This document shows positions 11,421-23,479 of a stretch of 64,000 nt of DNA, piece after piece (within the stretch, counting starts at the first letter, position 1; the number at the start of each line of letters is the position of its first letter). The notes beneath the pieces are model-generated. The model was not told the origin of the DNA. It made no database searches and worked only from the letters and a program-made list of their open reading frames with translations. This DNA is from Symsagittifera roscoffensis (taxonomy: Eukaryota; Xenacoelomorpha; Acoela; Convolutidae): assembly GCF_963678635.1 (NCBI RefSeq), contig NW_026970776.1:1-64000 (forward strand). Reading direction: 5' to 3'. The position numbers and the translations under genes were made by a program.

Positions 11421-11469
11421 AGGGTTCTGCTAGCCGAAATCTGTCAGAGACGCCTTTTCAGGAATCTTG

Positions 11470-11960
11470 ATTGTAGATTTTTGTTCGCGTGGAATTGAAA
11501 TTTTTCAAGATTCGAAGCTTTTGCCTTTTTCCCGGTGATCGCCCATTCTTCAAAACTTGTTGAACAAAAGTTTATCAACTTGTTGCTATGAGTTTGATAA
11601 AGATATTCTATTTTATATTACGACATAGAGCAAGCTCCGAGTTCTATTTTTTCCCATTACTGAAAAATTTGGATTAGTTTCTTTTAACAAAAGTAGCACT
11701 TTTTCTCGAAACTCAAATGTTTTAGATCAATTTAGTTGGAATGAAGTTCCACATTTTTCTCGTTACTAAAAGTTTTGCATTGAAACAATCTTGGATTGAA
11801 TGTCCTTGTGGTCGCATAATAGGCATCGGGTACTAGCCTAAATACTAAATCCGTGTATGACTCAAACCCGCTAAAAGAAATATCCAAAAAAAAAAATTGT
11901 GAAAAAGTTTCAATTATTGCCAAAAAAACCCGCAGAGCTCGGCAAAACTTTGCTTTACAT
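11470..11960. other. Non-coding spacer, nothing recognised
   Basis: AT-rich sequence. One antisense frame of 77 codons has no recognisable feature. Confidence 0.35.
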
Positions 11961-11964
11961 GACA

Positions 11965-12290
11965 AAAAACACTAGCTAAGTGGTCTAAAAGTTTAAAATC
12001 AGGCAGAATAATTTGATTTATTCAGGCTCCGATTTTTGCGTGTATTTTGTTGAAAATCAACTGACTTGCCTGATTCCTCACCCCTCTTGTTAAAGATAAA
12101 AACACACCCCGTTTCGCTCGTAAGTCTATCGATTAAAAGGTTTCGCTGTTAAGTTAGGTGGTCTGGTTAGTTGATATTGAATTGAGTGAAATTAAGTAAA
12201 GTTGAATTTTTCTAGCCTCCGTTTTTTTCCGCGTGTGTTGTTCGAATTCAACCGACCACTTAATTCCCAAACCCATTTGTAAGAAAGGTT
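11965..12290 (+). repeat. Two tandem tRNA-like SINE units
   Basis: A unit with A-box-like TAGCTAAGTGGTCTAAAAG (about 11972) and a GCTCCGATTTTTGCGTGT block is followed about 175 bp later by a related unit with TTAGGTGGTCTGG, GCCTCCGTTTTTTTCCGCGT and B-box-like GTTCGAATTCAACC (about 12240). Neither folds as a good tRNA, so SINE or tRNA pseudogene is preferred. Confidence 0.45.
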
Positions 12291-12299
12291 GCGATGGTG

Positions 12300-13340
12300 T
12301 GCAGATGCTGTTCATCTTAGGAGCTAGTTCGTAACAACCCGCGCTTCGCATACTTTCGCATCATCATCGCAAAAGCGCGTGAAAGGGATTTGCTTCTGGA
12401 AACCCGGTTTAAGTTTGAACATCAATGCTAAGGTTTCTGCAGAAAAATAATCAGTTCTATCTGCACCATTTTCTATCGTCACATACCGACAATGTCATTC
12501 GGCACGATTCCATTAAAAATTTCATAAGTGATCATAGCAGTAACAAAAACCGTAGAATAAGAACTGGGCTGTTTATATTTTTATTACTGCGGTACAAGAA
12601 AAACCTATGTGCAATCGTTTACTAACAAAGGAGCAGTACTGAGAATATAAAGAAGCAATTAGTTGGCCAGGTGTTCTCGTACTTAATGTGGCAAAAGACT
12701 TCATTTCTAAGTGCAAGGCAAAAGATTAGTTAGTCATTGAGATGTGCAAGAAACTTCGCCAGCCTCCTCGTCTTGAGTTGAAGACTCTCCTCTTGTTAAA
12801 GCGTTGCAGCGCTAGCCTCAGTGCTCTCAAAACCAGTAAACAGTGGAAATGTTTAAACCTTTAAAACCCTAAAGCCATACAAAACAGGTTTAAGCAGAGG
12901 TTTCACTTAGTTAAAATAGTTCACCTAGAAACTAATCTTTCTGTGATAACTCTCCTCGTAATTTGCTTAGGACTCCGAGAATTCAGGGATTTAGAACATG
13001 TTTCAATGACGAAGAAACATATAAGGCTTATTTCATTGATCGCTTGTACCTTCAATGTCTCTAGCTTAGCTAACTTGCAAAAAGTCTCCTTTCTCGTATC
13101 TAAGTCCTTTTTCGCTATTTCGCTCCTCTTTCTCTATTTCTCTCGTACACTGAGACTTCTCCAGAGCTTGTTAGTCGTTTGTTTCCGCATCCTTGAACTC
13201 AAACGCTTTCACCTCAAAATCAGCTTTGAATAAAAAGTTTTCGAATAAAATGGATTTGACTGCCATAGTTGTTGATTGCTGATGTCATACTATAAAAAAA
13301 AACATTTGTTTTGAGCTTTGCTTGTAATTTTTAAATCATA
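12300..13340. other. Spacer left of the BEL/Pao remnant
   Basis: No gene is recognised. A left terminal repeat of the downstream BEL/Pao remnant could lie here, but I found no matching right repeat to prove it. Confidence 0.3.
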
Positions 13341-13351
13341 ATTGATAGGTT

Positions 13352-14400
13352 ATGGGAAAAAACATTTATAAGGAATTAAATAATTTGTTTGAAAACAGTG
13401 ACTCCACAGAAAATTATCTTCACAAATGTCAAGCTCTTGCGATAGAGCTCATTGAAAATCAAAGCGAAAATCAAAAAAGAGGTCTTTATCTCCACAAATT
13501 AACAGAGACTAATAGTAAAGTTTTACAGGAGGTTGAAGTTTAGAAACTGTGTTTAGGAAACCAGAAGCAAATGAAACTGTAGTAAAGACCCGAAAAGAAA
13601 GGGTAACTGGCGACAAAAAGTCTAAGTCTTTGCTTGAAACTGGAGTCACTGGGTCTAAAAATTTGAAAGAAGAATGAAAAGGTTGCGACAGGATGAACTT
13701 GCCAGCCAAGCTAACGTAGCTTTGAAGTTAAAACAGTAACAAAATGAAATAGACATGCTAGCATTAGCTGAAGATCATACAAGAAAGCTAGAAGAAGTCG
13801 GGTTTCAAAGATTGCAAAACAAAATCTTGGTAGTACCAATCTGCATGGTCTCATGAATCACTTTCCATTAAAATCACACAGTTCCTCAAAATGTCGCACC
13901 TTCTGTGCCGCAGGTCGCGTAGAATCATCCGAAAACTCATCTTTTGTCAACAGCTCGTTCAAATGACAACCGGAGGTCAGCTTCTTCGGTCACTAGCTTC
14001 TTCGGTCAGCAGCTTCTTCGGTCACTAGTTTAATAGCATGACTCTTGTGGTCCATTTGAGCAATTCAGCATGAAGTTTGACCCCGCAAACACCTCTGATG
14101 ACAACCCATTAGAATACTGATGCGAATGTTTTTTTTACCACTCTGATTGGCCGTATTAAGGTGGGATTAGGCCGCATGGCTGAGGTGGTACCGTGTATTA
14201 GTGTCCTCAACGTGAACTCTTCTTACCAAAGGTTTTCTAAACCCCTTGTTGGTTCGTCGTTTGAACATCCGGTACAGCAATCAATTTTGGCTTGTGAACT
14301 AGCTGAAATAATGAAAAATAACAGCAAAGATTGCCTCCCAGTATTACAATTCAGTCAACTTGACGGTATTGCTCCGAACTGGCACGCTCAATTTGGACAT
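13352..14400 (+). pseudogene. BEL/Pao gag-like part
   Basis: The N-terminal part is rich in Glu/Lys with heptad-like charge patterns (for example KLEEVGFQRL), as in the coiled coil at the start of BEL gag. Near 14340 the peptide LPVLQFSQLDGIAPNW resembles the start of the conserved gag block (DUF1759-type) that usually reads LPxxxFxGxPxxW. Part of a broken element. Confidence 0.6.
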
Positions 14401-14539
14401 TTTACTTGAACCCTTAAATTCAACCTTTTGAGTCTTTACGAGAACTTAACTTAACTAAAAGTATCGTAACCGAAAACGAACGAAACTATTCAACCAAAAA
14501 CAATAAAAATGTTCGCATAATATGCTAGAAGCAGTTAGG

Positions 14540-15310
14540 GTTACAAAAACAAACAAGCCCACCTATCCGCCGTGCTTGTTGTGTAAAGCAAAGCATGCCC
14601 TTTTGTTTTGCGATGGGCTTAACTAAAAGAACTCAGCAGGGAAATTTTGAAGCTGAGCAAAAACTTTGCTTCGCGCGCCTCAATAGGAACCATTGATTCC
14701 GTAACTGCACGGAGGCAAAGAAATGTCTCAGACAGGACTGTGAGGTTGAATTTTGTTTCACTGTGCTGATAAAATTTTTCGACGAAAAGAAAAAAACCAT
14801 GAATCAAAACCGAAACGTGTTAAATATTTCCCGCTCAAGCGGTTTTAGGAAGGGAAAATCACAAAGAATTATCGAAAAGACTGTTTCCAATTGCAACAGT
14901 TGGTATATCTTCGGATGACAACATTTTCCAGACGTTGGTTCTCTGCGACGGATCAACTACACATTCTTGGGTAACCTCATCTCTCTCGCTAGCCGCTTAA
15001 AGCTGGTTGGGGAGCCAATCCATTTGCACATCAGTGGTTTCAATGCTAAAAACGTCATCGAAACTCATTGAGTCAAATTGTCTCGTCTGAACCGAACAAC
15101 TCCGATTTGTTCATCACAATGAAATCTTTTGTGAAAGACAACATTTCCGTTGGTACGGAATGTATGAAGATGCCTGAGTTGCAGGACATAAATCCTATAT
15201 TAGCTCCTATACAGCGCCTACAGTACAAGTATATATAGAAGTTATCATAGGACAGGAGTACTACCACGCCGCTTGTCCGATTCAGCTTCTCATTACTCAA
15301 AAACATTTGA
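14540..15310 (+). pseudogene. BEL/Pao zinc knuckle and protease part
   Basis: CLLCKAKHALLFC, encoded near 14570-14610, fits the CxxCxxxHxxxxC knuckle of BEL gag. About 270 bp on, the block TLVLCDGSTTHSWVTSSLA followed by RLKLVGEPI matches the BEL aspartic protease region (usually LLDSGS..SFI...A..L.L). A region like the usual post-protease LGTD and LAPI blocks follows. Part of a broken element. Confidence 0.7.
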
Positions 15311-15394
15311 CAATGATAATTTACCAGAAGGTGTAGGGAAAAATTTCTTGAGGGGCACTCCCGCCTCCTTGTATTAGATCAACTGACATTTTTC

Positions 15395-15900
15395 CGCAGT
15401 TACTTCACGGAAGCTGTGGATCGTATCGAGCTTCACACGTTTTGTGAAAGCTCGCAGGATCTTTTCTGTGCCGTTGGGCCTTTGCGTGCGCTCGCACAAA
15501 GCTAGAATATCTTTTGTCTTCGATAAAGCACTTTTTGCGCTAAGGAAAGCGTTGTCAAAACCCAAGTTAGGGCTTCAATCTGCTTAACTTGCCAAACGGT
15601 TAAAAATTGAAAGTATGAAAGCGCTCACAGTTAAAGTGAATGATATCTTCATGTGAACAGATGGTGCCACCCCACTGCAGTGGCCTAACTCTAACGATAG
15701 GTTGCCTGTCTTCTGCAGCGTTAACACCGAATCACTTTTTGCCGGAAGCTCACCTCCGCTTTCTCCCGAGGATGTTTTGATCATATGGAAAGGTACTTAC
15801 GAATCCAGTCGTACGGCGACGCTATTTGGTCTCGTTGTCTACGAAAATATGTCTCTTTACCTATCAAGATTGCGAAAGGGAACACCCAATCTGAAAACGG
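15395..15900 (+). pseudogene. BEL/Pao RNase H part
   Basis: IELHTFCESSQDLFCAV corresponds to the family's LHxFxDAS start of RNase H. KPKLGLQSA corresponds to PKLELQAA, and VNDIFMWTDGATPLQWPNS corresponds to the MWTDSTTVLxWL motif. Part of a broken element; the similarity to BEL/Pao rather than Gypsy RNase H is the reason for the family call. Confidence 0.75.
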
Positions 15901-16164
15901 GTGATCTTTTATGAATTATTGAACCCGATAGCTCGCAATAAATTTGCCCTCCCGCCCGCATCGTTAAGTTTTTACTACGGCGAAGACGGATACACGCGTT
16001 CTGCCCTTATGATGACAGCCACGACCGACCTTACCCTACCGACGGTAGGCTTGCCCCAGTTCTTCAATCTTTGGGGTAGGAGGATGCTGCAGAGCAAAAA
16101 TAGGTTGTGTTAGTGTGAAAATAAAGAACAAGTGAAAACGCTCAAAGACTAACATGACTAAAGT

Positions 16165-16525
16165 AAATTACAACGGCCAAACCGCCGGTCACTCGGGTTC
16201 AAATCTCCCAGTAGCCTAAGTTTCATTCATGCAAACCCGAGGGTCTATAGTCCACTTTGACCGTTTTTCAAAGTTTTTTTTCTCTAAATGGGTTCAGACT
16301 TAACCAGTTTTGATCTCTAAAAAAGACAATTTGTCTCAAGGAAAAATACTAGTGTTTCGAGAGCTTTCTTCGAGTTTTGAGCTGTAAATTCTTGGTGCTA
16401 TGAACGATTTATAATGTTCAAATTCAACGATTGTCGGATTTATTTGCCGAGAAACATTTGCTGTTAATTCAAATGTTTGAATGGGACTAATTGCAGGTTT
16501 TATCAGTGTTTGAGATTGGAGCGAG
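16165..16525 (+). repeat. tRNA-derived SINE-like repeat, copy 2
   Basis: The B-box-like CGGGTTCAAATCTCCC (about 16192) heads a body shared with 9475-9850: GACAATTTGTCTC, CTAGTGTTTCGAGAGCTT, GCTGTTAATTCAAATGTTTG and GAGATTGGAGCGAGC at the end. It lies directly after the BEL/Pao remnant. Confidence 0.65.
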
Positions 16526-16529
16526 CATA

Positions 16530-18288
16530 AGCTTTTAAATTTTGTAAAATAAAGGAAAATACTCTAATGAAGCAGCAACAAGGATAGTGATCATCCGTAA
16601 TTTTTGTTGTCGCCAATGCAAACAGACCAAAATGTTTTTAAAAAAATTTATAAACTATTTTCTTAGCACAAAAAAATGTGCCAAAACAACCATTCGAGCT
16701 AACGCTCACTTGTTTTGTGAAAAGAAAATCTTGTTCGTTTGTTGGTTATCTGAGGTATTTGGTGAATTTTTGAGCAAAAACTTTGCCGGTTTGTAGTTAC
16801 TCTCATCCAAGATTTATTTAGGTTGGTTGAGATTCAAGCGTTACATACAAATAATGTATTACTGTCAGTAGCGTGCCAAATTTCCAAAGGTGGTTTCTTT
16901 GGTTTAACTTTATGTAATCCATTTTTAGCTGAACAACCTGAAAATTATCCTAAAGCCGCCTTAGACGCCAATATGACTAAACTTGCGAATGACTAAAAAG
17001 GAGGTGACTTTAAACAGCAACCACAAAATTAAACTCAACACAAGGATAGCCGGTTACTGTGCAAATATTACAAAATGATCCGACCATAGTCTCAGAAAAT
17101 ACCAAATTGAAGTTTTTTCAAAATATGTAATTTTTTCTGCGTTTCGTTGAGAAAAAACGCAGATTTTAAAAAGTAATGACAAAAAAAGTGTGATTTAAAA
17201 AGTGTGAACAAAAAAAAACTTAAGCATTTTCGACGTTCATGGTAGAAAAAGTCAATTGAAAAACACTTTTGATAGAAAATTGACTAAGAAAACAAAAGAA
17301 AAATTGTAAAACAAATTTTACATAAAAATTGCTAAAAAAAACTCCAACAAACAAGATGTCTCGATCAAAACCAAAATTTTTTGCGGCCCAATTTATACAT
17401 AAATAAGCTATGGTAAGCCTGCTCTTCTCGCTCGCCTTAATTTGTCCGAAGTTAAACCAAAAATCAAAAGTTTGAAACTAGTATTTGTCAATTCTAGAAA
17501 TTTTTTTTTCAATAACTCTAGACTTCAATATGATGTATTACTTGATCCATCCCAATGATTATTTGGGGTACTTGACTTTTCGTGGAAAACATAAAAAAAG
17601 TAAAAAAAGAGAAAAAACTAAAACACACCCGAAACCAAAGTTACTCCCCATTTTCAAATGGTCGTAAAATTTCGGTCAAACTGTCTTGTTGCAAAGATGC
17701 ATAAACGGTTTCTCGGAAAAAAAAATTTCTGATTCTCATCTTTTTTTTCTAACTTATTTTGTAACCTGAAAAAAGTAACGAAACCTGTTTGTTACAATAC
17801 ATGGATGGCTATCAAACAAATCAGAGTCAGAAAACCCGATTGAATTTTGTCCGTCTTGTCAGATAATTTTTTTAAAGAAAAAAGTGCAGAAAAAAATCTC
17901 AAAAACATCCAAGCATAGTTGCCTTATCTGCTTTTGAATCAATTTTTCTGGCATGCCATTTGCAAAAGATGTTTCTCTTCTGCAATCAAACTGGATACCA
18001 AATAATTTTTTATGCGAAATTTAAACTTTGAACGTCAAAAATATTCAAGCTTAGCAAATCTTTAGAATGAACAAATGGCTACCCGGGATTTTAAAAAAAT
18101 GTGTCCAATTTTTCTAATGAAATTGACATATCACTTGATAGATACCTTTTAAGAAAATGTCACCTGAAATTGAAATCGGTTTTGATATATTTTCGAAAAA
18201 TATTGACCAGGGTAATTGGTGAACGACTGAAACAATGGAGCATGAATTGATGTGCGTAAACTTAAGGCCATAAACCGTGAATAAATGT
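16530..18288. other. AT-rich spacer, nothing recognised
   Basis: Apart from a ~40-bp sequence near 17042 (ACAAGGATAGCCGGTTACTG) that recurs in similar form near 35490, no gene, RNA or repeat was identified. Confidence 0.35.
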
Positions 18289-18368
18289 TGAAATTTGTCT
18301 GAAGAAAAAAAACCCACCCCGAGCACAACTATTCCGTCACTTTCGTATCGAAAGTCGGAACAAAAAGA
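18289..18368 (-). repeat. Palindrome-headed repeat head, reversed
   Basis: Reverse complement of the family head: CACCCCGAGCACAACTATTC, then the palindrome ACTTTCGTATCGAAAGT and CGGAACAAAAA. The body extends leftwards with decreasing similarity. Confidence 0.65.
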
Positions 18369-20264
18369 TGTTTGAATTCAGTAGCGTATAGATTTTAGTG
18401 TTTCAAATCAGCATTTTAGAAACTGGAATAGCGACATGAATTGTTCCTGTTTTCTATAATCGCGCTTCCATAAAATTCAAGCATCACAAAAAGGAAGAAA
18501 AAATACTTAAAAAGTTTTGACCTCAGAGAATCGAGTCTTATGAAATATCATGAAAAGCTCTGAAAGTTTTCAAATTTGCTTTGATGACAAAATAACCACG
18601 AGCAAATGTATTCTGTTTCTTTCTTTGCCATTCAGAAAAAAAATCATGATTCTAAATACAATCCGTCTAGTTTTCTTGCAGGTTTTTTGTAGGTTAATGA
18701 GATAAACTGGATGTCACCCCGGGTTATGGCGATACAAAAAAATGATTTGCTTCTTTTTGCCTCTCTATAATAAAATCATTGAAGAAGTACTAGATAATTT
18801 TAATCATAATAAAAGAAAAAAACAAGAGACAAAAATTGATGCGGTGAAAAAAATTATTTCATTTGCAGAGTTTTAGAGAATGAATGAATGAAATAATATT
18901 GCTCAGTGTGTTTTTTAATCAGACAGGTTTCATTTTTCGACCATTTTTCGACTTTTTTTGCACTTTACATAGCGCGTTACCAGGTTTTGAAAAAAAATAA
19001 CTCCAAATTTTTGTCAGTTTTTGTTTGAAAGTTTCAAATTATTTTTGAAGATTAAAAAACTATTTAGATGCGTTAAAGGGCATCCGGATCACTCAAAGCT
19101 TTGCTCTGATAAAAACAATTTTGTTCAAGTTCGCTTTTTTATGGCCAACAAGTGTTTCTCAATGACAAATGCGCAACATGTTATCCATTTGAATGAATTT
19201 GAGATCTCTACACTTGCAGAAATATCGCAAAAGAGCTTCAAGTATGTTCTATCTTCATTCTTGTTTTCACATTAATGGTTTGCATATTTATTGTTCGATG
19301 TTGAAACTAAACGAGTACTGAAGCGTATAAATTTGAACTGCAAACCAAAAACGAAACTGCGTAATTTATGGTAAATACGGTCGGTGCTTTTATACACATG
19401 GCATGGTAAACATGCTATAACGCTGCCTAAAACTATATACTCCATGGTATAAAGCGCATATTAACTCTGCAAATACGCTAAAGCGAGAAGGAATCGAAAA
19501 TGTTAGCAAACTATAAGTTCAGTTTTCTGAGCATAAAACAGATATTTAATGTCAGTCCAAATGGCGCAAAGTAGTTAAATTTGTTGGTAGAACTCGTTAC
19601 AATTGTCGATAGTTGCTCTGCGATAAAAAGCGACACTTTCCGAAATCCGAAATCACCTTTTGCCAATCAAAATAGTTCAGATTTTTCGGCCTCCAGAATT
19701 TCATATCAACTAAGCTTGACTCTACAGGAAAAGTCTTTGTTTTATCCACTTTCGAACTGAAGCAGCTGCTTTGACTTTTGGTTGCAGAAGTTATGTTCTC
19801 GATCAAATTATGACTTGGCCTGTTGCGCATTCCTTTCATTCAACCAAGTAACAAGGGACATTTTGCGGAACTTTATCTTCGCTTGCAGTGTGCTTAATCA
19901 TTTGATATCTGGAAGTAGATTTCGTCCATTCAGAAATATACCAACGGAGTGGACAGTCTTGGTGAGTTAAACAGAGTTTCAAAATGGTAAAGAATACTTT
20001 GGCAAGGGGCCGATAGGCATGTGGAAACATTGCGCACGGTTGCGTCTATGTTTTTGATTAGAAGGATTGGCAAAAAATCGAAATTTTGACCGGGCTATGT
20101 ATATTGTTTTATAGATGCCGAAATTTTCAGAATTTACACAAATTTACAGAAATATGGCCGATAATGACGTTTTTTGACATTTCATTTGTACAAACTTCCG
20201 CTGAGTAGTTAACTATCTATTTATCACTTTATGTTCCGGTTTTCGAAGAAAGCTCGGAATAGTA
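18369..20264. other. Spacer, nothing recognised
   Basis: The - strand between about 19597 and 20030 has two adjacent frames (80 and 64 codons) with ordinary amino-acid composition. They might be decayed coding sequence, but no domain was recognised and no splice sites were convincing. Confidence 0.3.
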
Positions 20265-20712
20265 AGGCTTGGGATGTTTTTTTTTGTTCTGACTTTCGAA
20301 GAAAGTGAGGAATATATATATGCTCGAGGTGGTTTTTTTTCAATCAGACCATTTTTACAAAACTCTGATTCATCGGGGGATCGAACTCTTGATCTGCATG
20401 GGCCCTCTCGGTTCTGCACACCATTGAACTATCTAACCACCAATCGGTTGAAACTGCTCATTTTATAATTTACATGCGTGGCGAATTATCCCGCGCTGCA
20501 AAACTGTTCCAAAGTGAGTTGAGGCAGCTAATTGGTTTTATTAACTACATACACAACTCAAATTGTAACACTCTTAAATTTTAAATTTAAGAATGATCAG
20601 CTTAAAATTCATAGTTTTGCAATTACTGAATTTACCAAAAGCTATTCGAGACCAATTTAATGGCAATTGGAACACTCAGAGAGTTGGGCTGATACGAGCA
20701 GTCTTGTTTTCA
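20265..20712 (+). repeat. Palindrome-headed repeat, copy 3
   Basis: Head TTCTGACTTTCGAAGAAAGT near 20285 and tail ending TGATACGAGCAGTCTTG near 20690-20708. The segment GGCGAATTATCCCGCGCTGC (about 20477) matches copy 1. A tRNA-like segment lies between head and tail. Confidence 0.65.
20361..20445 (-). repeat. tRNA-derived segment (SINE head or tRNA pseudogene)
   Basis: The - strand reads an A-box-like GTTAGATAGTTCAATGGTGT and, about 40 nt later, a B-box GAGTTCGATCCCC. The T-stem does not pair, so this is not called a functional tRNA. Confidence 0.5.
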
Positions 20713-20929
20713 TTCAATAAAATTTCAAGTTCTTAACTAAGATTTTTTACCGGATTTTGTTATACCATTTGAGAGATATTATCTTCCTTTCAAATTTACA
20801 AAATTATTTTACCTTTGATCATTTTCCAAAAAGTTATAGGGGTTTGAATTTTGCTTAATTGGTCAACTTGGGATAACTAACGCATGATATAATGCGTTCT
20901 CATAACGCATAAACGTGCAGTCGGAATAT

Positions 20930-21345
20930 TAAGGGCCTCGCCCTGATATACGAGGAGTCTTGTTATTGTTCTGTCTTTCGATACGAAAGTAACGGAATAT
21001 TTGTGCTCGGGGTGGGGTTTTTTTTCTTCAGACAAATTTCGACTTTTTAACTAGCCATTTTTGACGGAATTTTTTTATATCATTCAAAAGGTATTGTTGT
21101 CCTGAGCTTAAATTTGAAAAGATATTTCACCTGTGATCATTTTTCGAAAATTATGAGAGTTTAAATATTGCCATTTTGGCCATTTAATCAATTTGGGTTA
21201 ATTAACTCGCGATATAATTCGCGCTATTAACGCGTAAGCGGAGATTTAATCCGTCTTAGAAATCGTTCCAAATTGGTTGATCGAAGCTTAGTTGCCGTAA
21301 TTGATTTGTTACAAGGAACGAAATCTATCTTTTGTACTTTATATG
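20930..21345 (+). repeat. Palindrome-headed repeat: tail of one copy joined to head of next
   Basis: A tail (GCCCTGATATACGAGGAGTC, about 20940) is followed within 20 bp by a head with the clean palindrome CTTTCGATACGAAAG (about 20980) and GGAATATTTGTGCTCGGGG. The body runs to about 21345 and includes TTTGTACTTTATATGGCGTG, as in the copy near 7390. This tail-to-head junction suggests tandem insertion or concatemer growth. Confidence 0.7.
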
Positions 21346-23238
21346 GCGTGTCGGGTGATGACTTTTATTTAAAAATTTTTTTAAATTAAATGTAATAATT
21401 TTTGTTTTATTACATTTAATTTACAAAATTTTGTGCAAAAAAAAGCGCGCAGACAAACTATTTGATCAAGGAACTTAATTAAGACCACTAAAACACGCTT
21501 TTGCGATCAAAAAAACTTTAAATGGTTAATACAAATTTCGAACGAACTACACCTTTGTTGTTTTTGCCGCATTAAGAAATACTGAGGAAAGCTAAGGTGT
21601 AGGATGGGTTTTTTCACCAATTTTAGTCAACTTAAAGAAAACTCGTAAAGGGTTAACTGTGTTATCATATCAGGCGCGGAAGTATTCTCAATTTTCTGAA
21701 TTTTTTCAAGCGAGCTCTTTAAAACATTTTTTAAATCATTTTTGACAAAACTTGACAAAACCAAAAACTCTAATTGTAACTAGTTTAAGTTAAGAAGTTG
21801 CGCTTTTTCACCAGCACTTCCCCTCTAAAAGCTAGGGACAGAATATATAGGTTTTTTTGAAAACGGAAAACGAGAGAAGAGGCCAAATTTTTGTGAAAAG
21901 GGGGTATCTACAAACTTGGTTCAGTTCAAAAAAAATGACAGAAAAACGACAAAAAAATTCGTGTAGAGAAAAACTGGTCTGATTTAGTCGTCAGTAACAA
22001 TTCCACCCTGACTATATGTCATGATTCTGAAAAACCAAAGTCTTGGTGCAAAGAAAAAATTTGTCATTTTCCGATTGAAGCAATCAAATGATGCATTATC
22101 ATATGTATAATGTTGAAAACTCAAAAAGTTGGCTTGTCACGTTTTCTTCAAAAAACTATACTTTGTTCATTTCTTTTTTCTTACTCGCAAAAACAACCAG
22201 AGTTTAACTTTGAGCTAATATTTCCCACCAAATGCTATCCTTATAAGCAAAACTAAAATCAAAAGAAAATAATGATGTGTTTTGTCGTGTTTGTTATAAG
22301 AGTGCAATGACAGCTGAACTGTAAATTACTTAGTTTTTCTTCTGCCATCAAAACAAATAGTCATCTCCTATAATTAGTGTGTTGACGACTGTAGCCGGGT
22401 GACCTATGTAGCAACCAAAATATAATCGCAAGTTTGATTGGCGGCATTTCATCAGAAAAAGCAAATTGATCAGGATCAATTACTCCGTAGTTGAAAGAAA
22501 CTTTCCCTATCGAACTCCGCGCCATCTAAAGCAGGGCCATTTGTTTGCTGTACATTGCGGAATCACTTGATTTAAGTTTTTTATGTAAAAAACTCTGCAG
22601 CGGACTTCCTAAGAACTTCTGTGGGTTTCAAATTTCAAAAAAGCAAGCATTTGAAGATAATTTTGATTCCGCAGTTTTCATTGAAATCCAAATTTTTCAT
22701 ACGTTTTGCAACAATGCAATGGCTATCAATCACATTGCACCATTTGCGTGTATGGCAGTGTATCGACTAGCTTGAAGCTCGACTAGATTGAAAGTTTTTT
22801 TAAATTAAAAATTGTATAAACTAACCTAAAAATTGAAACACAAACACGTGTTGTTAAAACTAAAATCATTATATACAAGAAAGTGGTTTAAATCCCAGTT
22901 CATTTTGCACATTTCACACTTATATTCAATATATGATTCAAGCCACTACAGGTCGGGGTATGGCTTATCACAATTTATCTGTTAGGATGTTTCATTTGCT
23001 TAGTTTTTCGATTGCTAAAATTGTTATTTCCCGGAAATTCAAAGTTTAATTTGAACGGATTATAATAGCAGTTTTGTCTTTTTGAGAAAAAAAGCTAGCA
23101 AAGTTAAGCTAGTCGATACATTTTCAGGTTTTCAAAATTTTTAAGCTAGTCTACTTTTATGCTAGTCGAGCAACAACCGTGTAGAATTTACTTTTTTTCT
23201 TGCTTCTGTGTTTTGGATGAACTGTAATAAATACTGTA
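21346..23238. other. AT-rich spacer, nothing recognised
   Basis: Short frames such as 22545-22775 have no recognisable domain. Confidence 0.35.
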
Positions 23239-23239
23239 A

Positions 23240-23478
23240 GGGAATTGGGGTTACGTAGCAGTATTTAGACAACCGCGTATTCCTACTTGTCAGTAAGCAG
23301 ACAAATACTGTTTTAACCAATCAGAATCGAGACAAGGAAGAAATGAATAAAGAATAATTGTTGATTTCGAAAGTTCGCTTTCCAATCTCGATTCTGATTG
23401 GTTCATACAGTATTTGTCTGCTTACTGACGAGTAGGAATACGCGGTTGTCTAAATACAGACCGCACTCCGGGAATTGG
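23240..23478. mobile_element. Foldback MITE with ~80-bp inverted arms and 9-bp TSD
   Basis: Arms 23249-23331 and 23387-23469 are inverted copies with few mismatches (shared block TATTTAGACAACCGCGTATT, then CAGTAAGCAGACAAATACTG and CCAATCAGAATCGAGA), around a ~55-bp loop. The direct repeat GGGAATTGG flanks it at 23240-23248 and 23470-23478. A 9-bp duplication fits Mutator-like elements; if read as 8 bp it would fit hAT or P. No transposase is encoded. Confidence 0.85.
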
Positions 23479-23479
23479 A

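Larger units (their letters stand above)
13352..16110 (+). mobile_element. BEL/Pao LTR retrotransposon remnant (fossil)
   Basis: Three parts in the order typical of BEL/Pao elements survive on the + strand. A gag-like region is at about 13352-14400. A CCHC-type knuckle and aspartic protease region is at about 14540-15310. An RNase H region is at about 15395-15900. The reverse transcriptase core between protease and RNase H was not found. The copy is clearly broken, with many breaks, and looks old. Paired LTRs and target duplications were not found, so the ends are approximate. GC content is higher than in the flanks. Confidence 0.8.

Noticed and set aside
19597-20030. Two adjacent antisense frames as exons of a host gene
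   Set aside because: Composition looks somewhat coding-like, but no domain, no convincing splice sites and no neighbouring exons were found.
20361-20445. Functional tRNA gene on the - strand
   Set aside because: A- and B-box-like sequences are present but the T-stem and acceptor do not pair; better explained as a SINE head or pseudogene.
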